Assembly: GCA_020444265.1 (NCBI GenBank) | Contig: JAHLLH010000001.1 | Coordinates: forward strand, 620,001 to 684,000 | Origin: a bacterium | GTDB lineage: Bacteria > Electryoneota > Electryoneia > Electryoneales > Electryoneaceae | DNA length: 64,000 nucleotides | Direction of reading: 5' to 3' | Shown: piece by piece, positions 20,947-29,780 of the stretch | How positions within the stretch are numbered: the first letter of the stretch is position 1 | Layout: every line of letters starts with the position of its first letter | Made by a program: the position numbers and the translations under genes | The notes under the pieces: generated by a model | Told to the model about the DNA's origin: nothing | Database searches by the model: none | Seen by the model: only the letters and a program-made list of their open reading frames with translations

Positions 20947-21372
20947 TCAGGCATCCTCGCCGTCATCATCAAGGGAGAGTTTCGACGGAAATGGACCCCC
21001 CGCGTCCTCGTCCTCATCCGAAAGGTCGAGCTTACCGGGGAACGCCCCGACGGGAGCATCGTCGGAATCATCGAAGTAGTCTTCTTCTTCACGAACCAGC
21101 TCGAGCTTCTCAGCGATCATTTCGCGTAGCGAAAGAATCGTCGGCTTCTCGAACTGCAGCACAGGTTCATGATGGACCAACGGCTCATCGTAGGTCTCTT
21201 CATCTTCCTGAAACTTTTCGAGCATCTCAACCTGGCTCAAATAGGCATCCATCTCCTTGCGGTGTGACTCACCAATCTGGCGGGCACGGCGGGCGATGGC
21301 GATGATTGCTTCGTATACGTTTTTAGCGTTGCGGCCGTGAAAGTCTTCGGCCAGGAACATCTCGTGAGCCAA
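20947..21372 (-). CDS. rpoZ: RNA polymerase omega subunit-like protein with acidic C-terminal extension
   Basis: NVYEAIIAIARRARQIGE and KPTILSLREMIAEKLEL; located between gmk and coaBC. Confidence 0.72.
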   Translation of the reverse strand: MAHEMFLAEDFHGRNAKNVYEAIIAIARRARQIGESHRKEMDAYLSQVEMLEKFQEDEETYDEPLVHHEPVLQFEKPTILSLREMIAEKLELVREEEDYFDDSDDAPVGAFPGKLDLSDEDEDAGGPFPSKLSLDDDGEDA

Positions 21373-21390
21373 AATCCACCTCCTGGAAAC

Positions 21391-21978
21391 TCACTTACGG
21401 CTTGAACGGAACTCTCTGATCGCCTCGACAACATCCTGTGTTGCGCGTTCGAGGTCATCGTTGACAACAATCTTGTCAAACATTTCAGCTTTGGATCGTT
21501 CAAGCACATAACGCTCCAAGCGCCGTTCTATTTCCGCAGCATCTTCACGACCGCGGGCAAGAAGGCGTTCACGGAGCACGTTTGTCGAGAGAACATCAAT
21601 GTAAAGCAAAAATGAGTCCGGGAAAAACTCCTTTAAACGGAGAGCCCCGAGCACATCCAAATCAAAAACAACATCTACCCCGGCATCCAAGAGGGGTTGA
21701 ACTCGCTCATAACGGGTGCCGTAGAACTGACCATGCACATTTTCGTGCTCGATGAAATCACCCGCTTCCAGCCCCGCCTCGAACTGCTCATGGGTAATGA
21801 AGTCGTAATCGACACCATCTTCCTCGCCTTTTCGGCGTGGACGAGTAGTCGCCGAGACGGAGAACTGTAAATCTTCAAGTTGCTCCATCACTCGGTGTAT
21901 CAGGGTCGTCTTTCCTGCTCCGGATGGCGCACTGAATACAATGGCACGCCCCTTTGAGCCAGACCCATCAGACGACAT
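21391..21978 (-). CDS. gmk: Guanylate kinase
   Basis: AIVFSAPSGAGKTTLIHRVMEQL, SVSATTRPRRKGEEDGVDYDFIT. Confidence 0.96.
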   Translation of the reverse strand: MSSDGSGSKGRAIVFSAPSGAGKTTLIHRVMEQLEDLQFSVSATTRPRRKGEEDGVDYDFITHEQFEAGLEAGDFIEHENVHGQFYGTRYERVQPLLDAGVDVVFDLDVLGALRLKEFFPDSFLLYIDVLSTNVLRERLLARGREDAAEIERRLERYVLERSKAEMFDKIVVNDDLERATQDVVEAIREFRSSRK

Positions 21979-22846
21979 TTTGCACCTGTTCGCGAATCTT
22001 TTCGAGTTCTTCCTTCGCCTCAACCACCCAGGCGGCAACCTCGCCGTCAGAGGCCTTTGAACCGATGGTGTTCACCTCACGGTTCATTTCCTGGAGGATG
22101 AAGTTGAGACGCTTGCCAACCGCCCCACCCTTCTCCAACGCCGAACGGAAAAGCTGGTTGTGGCTGCGAAGCCGGACAATCTCTTCAGTCGTATCAAGAC
22201 GATCGACGATGTAGGCGACTTCCTGCTCGAGCCGTCCCTCGTCAACACGTTCAGCCGTCACATTCTTTTCGATTCGTTCACGCAATTTCTCCAACTGCGC
22301 GGTACGTGTCAGCTCGGACTTGGTCTCCACATGGGCGATGACCTCTTCAAGGTGATCGAGTCGCTGCAGGAAGTCCTTCTCAAGGTTTGCGCCCTCTTCG
22401 GCACGCATCCTCTCGAAATCATCCAGCGCTGCATCCACCCCCTTCATAGCGAGTTCAAAACGCTGCTTGGTGTCCTTTTCGCCATCCTCACCTTCGATCC
22501 AATCCAGCAAGTGAATCAGATCACCGAGGCTCAGATCATCTTTTACACCCGTCCGACCGGCAAGCGCACGGAGATTCTCAACCAGGGTCAGCGCCGCTTC
22601 ATCATTAAAGGCGAATTTGGTCGTACGGACCGAGTCTCGCGCCTCCTGGACAAAGAGGTTGACTTTCCCACGGTCGATACGGTTCCGAACACGGGTACGA
22701 ATATCCATCTCATGAGACATGAGACTGCGCGGCAACTTCGTGCTCAGCTCGAGGTAGCGATTGTTCACGCTACGAACCTCGACGCTGTAATGCAGGTCGC
22801 CTGCTTCTACTTCGGCACGGCCGAAGCCTGTCAAACTCTGTATCAT
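21968..22846 (-). CDS. yicC: YicC/YloC family endoribonuclease
   Basis: MIQSLTGFGRAEVE, VRSVNNRYLELSTKLPRSL, C-terminal KRLNFILQEMNREVNTIGSKASD. Confidence 0.95.
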   Translation of the reverse strand: MIQSLTGFGRAEVEAGDLHYSVEVRSVNNRYLELSTKLPRSLMSHEMDIRTRVRNRIDRGKVNLFVQEARDSVRTTKFAFNDEAALTLVENLRALAGRTGVKDDLSLGDLIHLLDWIEGEDGEKDTKQRFELAMKGVDAALDDFERMRAEEGANLEKDFLQRLDHLEEVIAHVETKSELTRTAQLEKLRERIEKNVTAERVDEGRLEQEVAYIVDRLDTTEEIVRLRSHNQLFRSALEKGGAVGKRLNFILQEMNREVNTIGSKASDGEVAAWVVEAKEELEKIREQVQNVV

Positions 22847-23124
22847 GGCACCTTTCCCGAAAGTCGGACGAGTATACGCATCCTCCGCGCACCGTGCAAC
22901 GACTAGCTGAGGACCTTTTCTCACATGCGAGCGAACAGACCCCTCACCCCATCGACCTCGCTTACCCGCAATCCCACCGATTCTTTTGCTTCATTCTGCT
23001 ACCAGCACCATAAAACGCTGTTGCGAAATGCTACCTGGTATCGTTCGGATCCCCATTCTACTACTCCTCGCACATCCTACTTACTTGTTGTGATATATAG
23101 TGTTAGCACAAGTGGAGTGATTTC

Positions 23125-23140
23125 TGGCACACCCATTGCT
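23125..23140 (+). promoter_or_regulatory. Sigma-54 -24/-12 promoter
   Basis: TGGCAC-ACCCA-TTGCT with exact 10-nt GG/GC spacing, in an intergenic region; predicted transcription start ~23152. Confidence 0.8.
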
Positions 23141-23151
23141 AAAAGTACGGG

Positions 23152-23369
23152 CAGAGCAAGACACTTTGTTCTTTGATGAGGAAAATAGGTTCGCGTACCC
23201 CTAACAACGTGATCTTATTTCCCACCCAATCCCTACTCTCGGTCAGACCCACTGCTGGGTTCGAGATCCGTGGCCATACGTTGAACCGGCTCCGGCGTAT
23301 GGAGGACATTGAAGCCAGCGTAGGGTTTGAGACCCCCCGATTCCCACAGGGTCGGGGGGTACTTTTTTG
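23152..23369 (+). ncRNA. Candidate structured leader RNA or sRNA (three-way junction plus terminator)
   Basis: P1 AATCCCTAC(228-236)/GTAGGGTTT(320-328); P2 TCTCG(237-241)/CGAGA(262-266) with inner ACCCA-CTGC-TGGGT; P3 TCC(267-269)/GGA(304-306) and CCATACG(274-280)/CGTATGG(296-302); terminator follows (numbers +23000). 5' end inferred from the sigma-54 element. Confidence 0.5.
23332..23368 (+). terminator. Rho-independent terminator
   Basis: ACCCCCCGA-ttcccacaggg-TCGGGGGGT followed by acTTTTTT. Confidence 0.85.
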
Positions 23370-23539
23370 CCCAATTCCGAAAAGAAACAGAGTTGCGTCA
23401 GATTAAAGCGACTCAATCTCTAATAAACTCCTAAAGATTCCTGTCTCTCTATTGCCCCTGAAATTTAGGTACTCCTATCTTCTGCTTAATTGTCAGGTTC
23501 CCGCACACAAGGCCCCCCCGCAGCCTACCTGGAGGATTC

Positions 23540-24655
23540 ATGAACAAGGCGTTCGCCGCCCTTGCCGTACTCTATCTGTTTGTGCTGGTTCTTTCCCTTT
23601 CGGGAAACACATACGCACTACCTGAGTATGGGGTTCGTTACGGACAAAGCTGTCAGCTATGTCATTATAGTGTGACCGGTGCTGGTGCTCGTACCCTCTA
23701 TGGCGCCCAGTTCTTCAGTTATACAGATCTACCGGCTAACCCCTTGGATTTCAGCGAAATTGGTGAAATCAACCCGATGATTTCCGACAATCTGCAGGCA
23801 GGATTTGATTTCCGAACCTTTTATTACGCCTACGACGAGAATAATCTCGAAGCGGATCAGAATTCCTTCCTGACGATGCAAGGTGACATCTACTTGACAT
23901 GGCAGCCTGGTGACCGGACCATTGTCGCCTTCGACAAAGGGCTGCGAAACACCTTCGAAGCCTATGTTCAGACCCAGGCACTTCCGGGTGCGATGGCAGC
24001 CAAAATGGGCCGTTTCATGCCTAATTATGGCTGGCGTTTTACCGATCATACCGCCTATGTCCGTCAGTTCACTGGCTTTGGTGGAACTCAAGGGGTCGGC
24101 GGTGAGGAAGATGGATTCGAAATAGGCCATTTCGATGAACGTTGGGAATTGTCCGCAGCTGTCACCAATGGTCCAGTTGCCGGACCTGTGGATGGCAATG
24201 AGGGAAAAGCGTTCACCTCCCGGATTGCGAAACGATTCCACTTCAGCGATATGGGACTTACGTTGGGCGGGAGTTACCGCTATGCTGAGTTTGGAAACGG
24301 TGGAGCGCCAAATCGTCGCCTGGCAGGCGCGTTCTACGGTGTCAGCCTGGGCAAACTTACCCTTTTGGGTGAAGTCGATGGGATCCTCACAGATGAAGCA
24401 GGCAGCTCGACAAAAAGTGGGTATGTGGCAACAAACCTCCTCCGCTACGACCTCAAGAAGGGCGTCGCCGCACACACCTCATTTGATTACTACGAACCCG
24501 ACCTCGACCTGGCTTCTGGCCAATTCTGGCGCGGACGAGTTGGGTTTGACTACACGCCGTATGGCTATGTCACCCTGACCCCAATCCTTGAATACAGCAG
24601 CGATCCAACGTATGAAGGTCTTTCAGCACAGTTTCACGTACGGCTTTGGTACTAG
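23540..24655 (+). CDS. Fused monoheme c-type cytochrome / outer-membrane beta-barrel (Cyc2-like porin-cytochrome)
   Basis: Signal peptide, then LPEYGVRYGQSCQLCHYSVTGAGARTLYGAQFF (CxxCH), then alternating aromatic-rich strands ending in ...QFHVRLWY; GGAGG RBS upstream of the ATG. Confidence 0.65.
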   Translation: MNKAFAALAVLYLFVLVLSLSGNTYALPEYGVRYGQSCQLCHYSVTGAGARTLYGAQFFSYTDLPANPLDFSEIGEINPMISDNLQAGFDFRTFYYAYDENNLEADQNSFLTMQGDIYLTWQPGDRTIVAFDKGLRNTFEAYVQTQALPGAMAAKMGRFMPNYGWRFTDHTAYVRQFTGFGGTQGVGGEEDGFEIGHFDERWELSAAVTNGPVAGPVDGNEGKAFTSRIAKRFHFSDMGLTLGGSYRYAEFGNGGAPNRRLAGAFYGVSLGKLTLLGEVDGILTDEAGSSTKSGYVATNLLRYDLKKGVAAHTSFDYYEPDLDLASGQFWRGRVGFDYTPYGYVTLTPILEYSSDPTYEGLSAQFHVRLWY

Positions 24656-24668
24656 GGAGGCCAGCACC

Positions 24669-25274
24669 TTGAACGTATCGATTCGAAACGGCATAGTTTT
24701 CCTGTTCTCAATTCTTTGGATGATTGGGAATGTCGCTGAAGCTGAACCACTTCGATTTATTGTTTCGTCCGGGTCTCCGACAGTCATCAAGTTCGAATCA
24801 AAGGCTTCTTTGGAGTCTTTCGCAGGTGGAACTGACCAGCTCGTTGGTTGGTTCAGCTTTGATACGGACAATTTTGGAAGCAGCATTGATGGTGAGCTGG
24901 TTGCCGACATGACCAGTTTTCGTACTGGGATTCCTGTGCGTGACAATCACATGCGTGAAAACCACCTCGAGGTCGGAACATACCCGATCAGTGTGTTCAA
25001 ACCTAAGGGTTTAAAGCCCGGTGCACCCCCTCGAATCACAGGGGGTGAATCGGTATCGTTTACCCTGCTTGGTGATTTCACGATTCATGGTGTGACCAAG
25101 CAGGTCGAAGCCGAGGTACAGGCTACCCTTCAACCCGATCGTCGCTCAATCGACGTGTGGGCCGCTATCAATATCCCACTCGCTGATTTCTCAATTCCCA
25201 GGCCCGAGTTTCTCTTCATGCGTGTCGGAGAAGTACAGAAAGTCCAAACTAAGTTCATCGCGACAAAAAACTGA
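24669..25274 (+). CDS. YceI family protein (copy 1)
   Basis: TTG start after AGGGAGG; signal peptide; KFESKASLESFAGGTDQLVGWFSFD...MRENHLEVGTYPISVF...GDFTIHGVTKQVEAEV. Confidence 0.85.
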   Translation: MNVSIRNGIVFLFSILWMIGNVAEAEPLRFIVSSGSPTVIKFESKASLESFAGGTDQLVGWFSFDTDNFGSSIDGELVADMTSFRTGIPVRDNHMRENHLEVGTYPISVFKPKGLKPGAPPRITGGESVSFTLLGDFTIHGVTKQVEAEVQATLQPDRRSIDVWAAINIPLADFSIPRPEFLFMRVGEVQKVQTKFIATKN

Positions 25275-25336
25275 AGCAACCATAGAATCGCTTCACTGCG
25301 GGGGGTGGTGAATTGCGTGAACCCGATGGAGGCAGC

Positions 25337-25948
25337 ATGCGACACCTGATTCAAAACGTACGACGTAGCATACTCGCAACATGCGCAGTCCTCGTGACCA
25401 CCGCACTTGTTCAAGCTGAACCAGTCACCCTCAAGGTTGAGCCGAATGATTTCAGCGAGGTAAAGTTTATCTCGACTGCGAAAGTGGAAACCTTTGAGGG
25501 AACAACGAATCGTATCGCAGGCAGCTTCACCGTAGACCCCCAGGATTTGCAGGCAGGGATTGAGGGTAAGCTGGAAGTGGACATGACCGCGCTTTCGACA
25601 GGAATCGGGCAGCGAGATGGCCACATGAAGGAGAACCACCTGCATACGGATGAGTACCCGCGAAGTGTGTTTGTGCCGAAGAAGATTGTCGACAACAGCT
25701 TCAAGATGCTGCCGGACGACGAATCGGTCAGTTTCAAGCTCGAGGGTGATTTCACATTACACGGCGTGACTCACACCATCCAGCCAGATGTGACTGCCAC
25801 CTGGCACCCGAACCAGAATCTGATGAATGTTATTGCAAAGTTCAGCGTCAATCTTGAGGACTACAACATTCCGCTGCCACAGTTTCTCATCCTGCGCCTC
25901 GCCCAGGAGCAGAAGCTCGAAATTCGGTTTACAGCAACAGTCGATTAG
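25337..25948 (+). CDS. YceI family protein (copy 2)
   Basis: ATG after GGAGG; signal peptide; KFISTAKVETFEGTTNRIAGSFTVDPQDLQAGIEGKLEVDMTALSTGIGQRDGHMKENHL...GDFTLHGVTHTIQPDV. Confidence 0.87.
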   Translation: MRHLIQNVRRSILATCAVLVTTALVQAEPVTLKVEPNDFSEVKFISTAKVETFEGTTNRIAGSFTVDPQDLQAGIEGKLEVDMTALSTGIGQRDGHMKENHLHTDEYPRSVFVPKKIVDNSFKMLPDDESVSFKLEGDFTLHGVTHTIQPDVTATWHPNQNLMNVIAKFSVNLEDYNIPLPQFLILRLAQEQKLEIRFTATVD

Positions 25949-25957
25949 GAAACGATC

Positions 25958-27166
25958 ATGCAGATCAGGCACATGTACACCACTGCACGGCAACGCATCC
26001 AGCACCTGCTCCCCGGAGTCAGTGTCGTGGCCCTCGCTTGCCTGTTTTCTTTCGCTTCAGGTTGCAGCGACCAGGGTGATCCACTATCCCCCACTCCGCC
26101 CGACACCACCAGCAACCAGGGAGAGTTCGACTGGGTGGACAACATCGGCCCCCTCTTTCAGCAACGCTGTATCGCCTGCCATGGGGCATCTCTCCAGGAA
26201 AATGGATTTGATGCCCGAACGTATGCTGATGTTTTCAACTACACGACAACCGCCGGTAATCCATTGATTGACCAAGGAAATCCGGATGGTTCTGAACTTG
26301 TCGCTCGCGTTGAAGGAGATGGTTTCCAGCGTATGCCAGTCGGTCCAGCGCTGTCAACGGATCAAATCGCCATGATTCGAGACTGGATCAGCAACGGTGC
26401 GCCCGAAGATGTTCCAAATGATACGACAGGTGGTGGCAATAACGGTGGCACAGTTGCAGCCGATTCCATCACCTGGGACAACACAGTCGGTCGCATCCTG
26501 AACAACAATTGCCTCTCCTGCCACAATGCAGATTTACACTACAACGATTTCCAGGTTGTCAATTTCGAGATGGTTTTCACGCACATGACCGAGGATGGTC
26601 GTGCTGCGGTGGATACGGCAGCTGTCGAAGAAAGTGAGTTACTACTCCGCCTGGAGGGCAATGGTGTGAGTTTGATGCCCGATGGCGGACCAGCACTAGC
26701 AGCCGAACTCATTGACACCGTGCGTACCTGGATAGAGAATGGTGCACCCGAGAATGATGCGTTCATCGGGATCGGAGGTGGGGATATTGGCGAACCTGGT
26801 GTGGGCATCAACTGGGTGGAATCTGTCGGACGTATTCTGGAGAACAACTGCGCCGCCTGTCACAGCGGTGGCGCTCCGCAGAGTGGGCTCGATCTGACCG
26901 ACTACGATGAGCTGTTTGACCACACAACTGCCCAGAACAACGATGTTATCAAAGAGGGTGACCTCGAGGACAGTGAATTGTACCGCAGAATCAATGGCGA
27001 TGGGTTTGCCATCATGCCACCTGCCGGGAGCCCTGAACTATCCTCGGCTGAGATCGACACAATCCGTCAATGGATTCTCGATGATGCCCCGTTTGATGGG
27101 AGCGAGAACGTTGAGCGATTCCCAGGACAACCTATTCTTCGGAATGTTCAATTCACGTCGAGGTAG
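25958..27166 (+). CDS. Triheme c-type cytochrome lipoprotein with three tandem domains
   Basis: Lipobox-like SFASGC; three repeats, each with CxxCH (CIACH, CLSCH, CAACH) and a distal MP motif (RMPVG, LMPDG, IMPPA) followed by ...IRDWISNGAPED-type ends. Confidence 0.85.
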   Translation: MQIRHMYTTARQRIQHLLPGVSVVALACLFSFASGCSDQGDPLSPTPPDTTSNQGEFDWVDNIGPLFQQRCIACHGASLQENGFDARTYADVFNYTTTAGNPLIDQGNPDGSELVARVEGDGFQRMPVGPALSTDQIAMIRDWISNGAPEDVPNDTTGGGNNGGTVAADSITWDNTVGRILNNNCLSCHNADLHYNDFQVVNFEMVFTHMTEDGRAAVDTAAVEESELLLRLEGNGVSLMPDGGPALAAELIDTVRTWIENGAPENDAFIGIGGGDIGEPGVGINWVESVGRILENNCAACHSGGAPQSGLDLTDYDELFDHTTAQNNDVIKEGDLEDSELYRRINGDGFAIMPPAGSPELSSAEIDTIRQWILDDAPFDGSENVERFPGQPILRNVQFTSR

Positions 27167-27185
27167 ATTAGTTGTCATGAGCGAC

Positions 27186-27220
27186 AAAGACCCGGTGGAG
27201 TTCCCACCGGGTCTTTGTTT
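27186..27220 (+). terminator. Rho-independent terminator, possibly bidirectional
   Basis: AAAGACCCGGTGG-gagtt-CCCACCGGGTCTTT then gttt. Confidence 0.85.
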
Positions 27221-27235
27221 GAAGCCTTGGGCTGT

Positions 27236-27817
27236 CTACAGCTCAGGATCATAATCTTCATGGAAAATAGAGATTGTTTCGGTGACAGGCTTACGTTCCC
27301 GGGGTTTCTCTTCGATCCCTTTGTACTTGTCTGGAACATGGCTGTCATCATGTGCCGGGTAACCGATCGCCAGCATCACAAAAGGCTCATCGCCTTCCTC
27401 GAACTCGAAGTTTTCCCTCAATACCTCCGGGTCGAACCCAGCCATCGGCCTGGCTACCAAACCCATCGCGGTTGCAGCGAGCATAATATTCATCACAGAC
27501 ATACCCAGGTCGAACTGGTAGTAGTTGCGATCATGACTACTCTGGCAGTCGTTTTCCCTGTTCGCATAACCAACCACCAGTAAAGGTGCACGTGGCGCCC
27601 ACTCGACATTCCCACCCGTCAGTGCTTCTGAAGCTCTTCCACGGGATGCTTCATCGGCACAGAAAAGAAAACGCCATGGCTGCTTATTTGCACAGGAAGG
27701 TCCCATCCGTGCCGCTTCCGCAAGTGTTTCAAGGAATCCAATAGGCAATGGAACGGTTTTGATGGCACGAGTCGCACGTCGTTTATCGAGCAAATCGAGC
27801 ACGGGATTTACCGGCAT
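27236..27817 (-). CDS. Nitroreductase family protein
   Basis: LLDKRRATRAIKTVPLP, AARMGPSCANKQPWRFLFC, ATAMGLVARPMAGFDPEVLRE. Confidence 0.92.
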   Translation of the reverse strand: MPVNPVLDLLDKRRATRAIKTVPLPIGFLETLAEAARMGPSCANKQPWRFLFCADEASRGRASEALTGGNVEWAPRAPLLVVGYANRENDCQSSHDRNYYQFDLGMSVMNIMLAATAMGLVARPMAGFDPEVLRENFEFEEGDEPFVMLAIGYPAHDDSHVPDKYKGIEEKPRERKPVTETISIFHEDYDPEL

Positions 27818-28296
27818 TCTATGTCTCCTGTAGTGGTTTTGAGAAACGTTGGTGAGGGTGAGTCAAGATGTCTCAATTCGACTCACTTGAAGTTCTTTTG
27901 TCCGAAGAGTTTTTTGCTCCCCCCACAGCATGATTAGCGGGACTCTCGGAGGCGTAGCCAGGATGCAAAGCACTTGAAGCTCGCACTCGACCCCGCAGGT
28001 TATGGTGGGCCAACTGTTTGCGCTTTAAGCTAAACCATCATAAACCAAGAAGTTTAGCGCGCTTAACACCCTCTCCGTAGTATTGACTGTCCTCTCAGAT
28101 GCGTCTATTTTGCTTACCGTTATTCGGGGAATTCGATAAGCTGTATTCGGCTGAATAATCGAGCAACCGGGGCTTTCAGCGAAGTGAGTCATTTTGGCCC
28201 AGACGACAAAGTTCGATTTTTGAGTGCAGCAATCGGGACCACAACCTAACAAACCGCAGTGGGAACGCTGCCGAAACGGAAGGGGACGAGATCGTC

Positions 28297-29490
28297 ATGA
28301 TTGTTGGAGTTCCCAAGGAACTGTACCCCGGTGAACGTCGGGTCGCGATGATTCCGGATCATCTTCCCGCGCTCATCAAGAAGGGGTTCGAAGTCATCGT
28401 GCAAGCTGGTGCTGGTTATGAGGCCGGTTTCACGGATGACTCGTATGAGGCCAAGGGCGCCAAGATCGCCGCAAACCGGGACGACGTCTTCCAGAAAGCG
28501 GACATCATCGTCCAGGTGCGTGCGTACGGCGCAGAGGAAAAGAAAGGCGCCGAGGATCTGCAGCGCATGCGTCCCGGCCAGGTGGTTGTCGGTACCACGG
28601 ACCCGCTTGGGTCGGCGGACGCGGCAAAGGATCTCGCAGAAAAGAAGGTGCTCACCTTCTCGATGGAGCTGATCCCACGCATCACTCGTGCCCAGAGTAT
28701 GGACGTTCTTTCCTCGATGGCATCTGTTGCCGGGTACAAGGCTGTCTTGTTGGCCGCCTCTGCCCTGCCGAAAATGTACCCGATGATGATGACTGCCGCG
28801 GGTACCATTGCACCGGCAAAGGTCTTCGTCCTCGGTGCGGGAGTCGCGGGTTTGAACGCTATCGCCACGGCGAAACGCCTGGGTGCCATCGTCCACGCCT
28901 ATGACGTCCGTCCTGCAGTCGCGGAACAGGTCGAATCCCTCGGCGGCAAGTTTGTCGAACTCGAGCTGGACACAGCTGACGCACAGGATTCCGGCGGCTA
29001 CGCCAAGGAACAGGGCGAAGAATTCATCAAGAAGCAGCGTGAGATGATGCTGAAGGTCGTGGCCGGCAGCGATGTTGTCATCACTACCGCAGCGATCCCG
29101 GGTAAGAAGTCTCCCATCCTCGTGACCGAAGAGATGGTCAAAGGGATGAGCCCTGGTTCGGTTATCATCGACCTCGCCAGTGAACGCGGCGGCAACTGTG
29201 AGCTGACCAAGCATGGTGAAACCGTGGTCGAACACGGTGTCACCATCATTGGTCCGGAAAACATTAACTCGACCGTGGCCTTCCACTCGAGCCAGATGTA
29301 TTCCAAGAATATTGCCACCCTGCTGGCGCTGATCGTCAAGGACAACGAGATGAACCTCGACATGGACGACGAGATTATTCGTGACTGCCTCGTCACCCGT
29401 GACGGCGAAGTGATTCAGCCTCGTGTCCGTGAAATCATCGGCCTGCCCGCACTGCAGACGGCCGCCACCAGCGAAACAAAGGAGGCGTGA
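28297..29490 (+). CDS. pntA: NAD(P) transhydrogenase subunit alpha, part 1
   Basis: MIVGVPKELYPGERRVAMIP, VFVLGAGVAGLNAIATAKRLGAIVHAYDVRPAVAEQVESLGGKF; followed by TM subunits. Confidence 0.95.
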   Translation: MIVGVPKELYPGERRVAMIPDHLPALIKKGFEVIVQAGAGYEAGFTDDSYEAKGAKIAANRDDVFQKADIIVQVRAYGAEEKKGAEDLQRMRPGQVVVGTTDPLGSADAAKDLAEKKVLTFSMELIPRITRAQSMDVLSSMASVAGYKAVLLAASALPKMYPMMMTAAGTIAPAKVFVLGAGVAGLNAIATAKRLGAIVHAYDVRPAVAEQVESLGGKFVELELDTADAQDSGGYAKEQGEEFIKKQREMMLKVVAGSDVVITTAAIPGKKSPILVTEEMVKGMSPGSVIIDLASERGGNCELTKHGETVVEHGVTIIGPENINSTVAFHSSQMYSKNIATLLALIVKDNEMNLDMDDEIIRDCLVTRDGEVIQPRVREIIGLPALQTAATSETKEA

Positions 29491-29768
29491 TGGAACTGGT
29501 CATGCTGCTGACGGTCTTCGTACTCGCGATTTTTGTCGGGTTCGAGATCATCACCAAGGTGCCACCGACGCTTCATACCCCGCTGATGTCGGGGTCGAAC
29601 GCGATTTCGGGCATCACGATCATCGGTGCGCTGCTGCTCGCCGGTCATGTCGAAAGCCCCCACCTCGCCAAGATGCTGGCCATGGTCGCCGTGATTTTCG
29701 CGACGATCAACGTGGTCGGTGGTTTCCTGGTGACCGGGCGTATGCTCAACATGTTCAAAAAGAAGTAA
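29490..29768 (+). CDS. NAD(P) transhydrogenase subunit alpha, part 2 (TM)
   Basis: GFEIITKVPPTLHTPLMSGSNAISGITIIGALLLAG; overlaps the pntA stop (TGATG). Confidence 0.95.
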   Translation: MELVMLLTVFVLAIFVGFEIITKVPPTLHTPLMSGSNAISGITIIGALLLAGHVESPHLAKMLAMVAVIFATINVVGGFLVTGRMLNMFKKK

Positions 29769-29780
29769 AGGGCGGCCATC

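Noticed and set aside
23255-23275. tRNA-like ctgggttcgagatccgtggcca
   Set aside because: T-loop position 61 is T, the T-stem does not pair, and no acceptor, D or anticodon arms could be assembled.
23173-23406. 77-aa plus-strand ORF in the intergenic region
   Set aside because: It runs through the terminator hairpin and the predicted RNA helices, has no recognisable motif; more likely non-coding.
28246-29286. 346-aa minus-strand ORF
   Set aside because: Antisense shadow of pntA, His/Asp/Arg-rich, no family resemblance.
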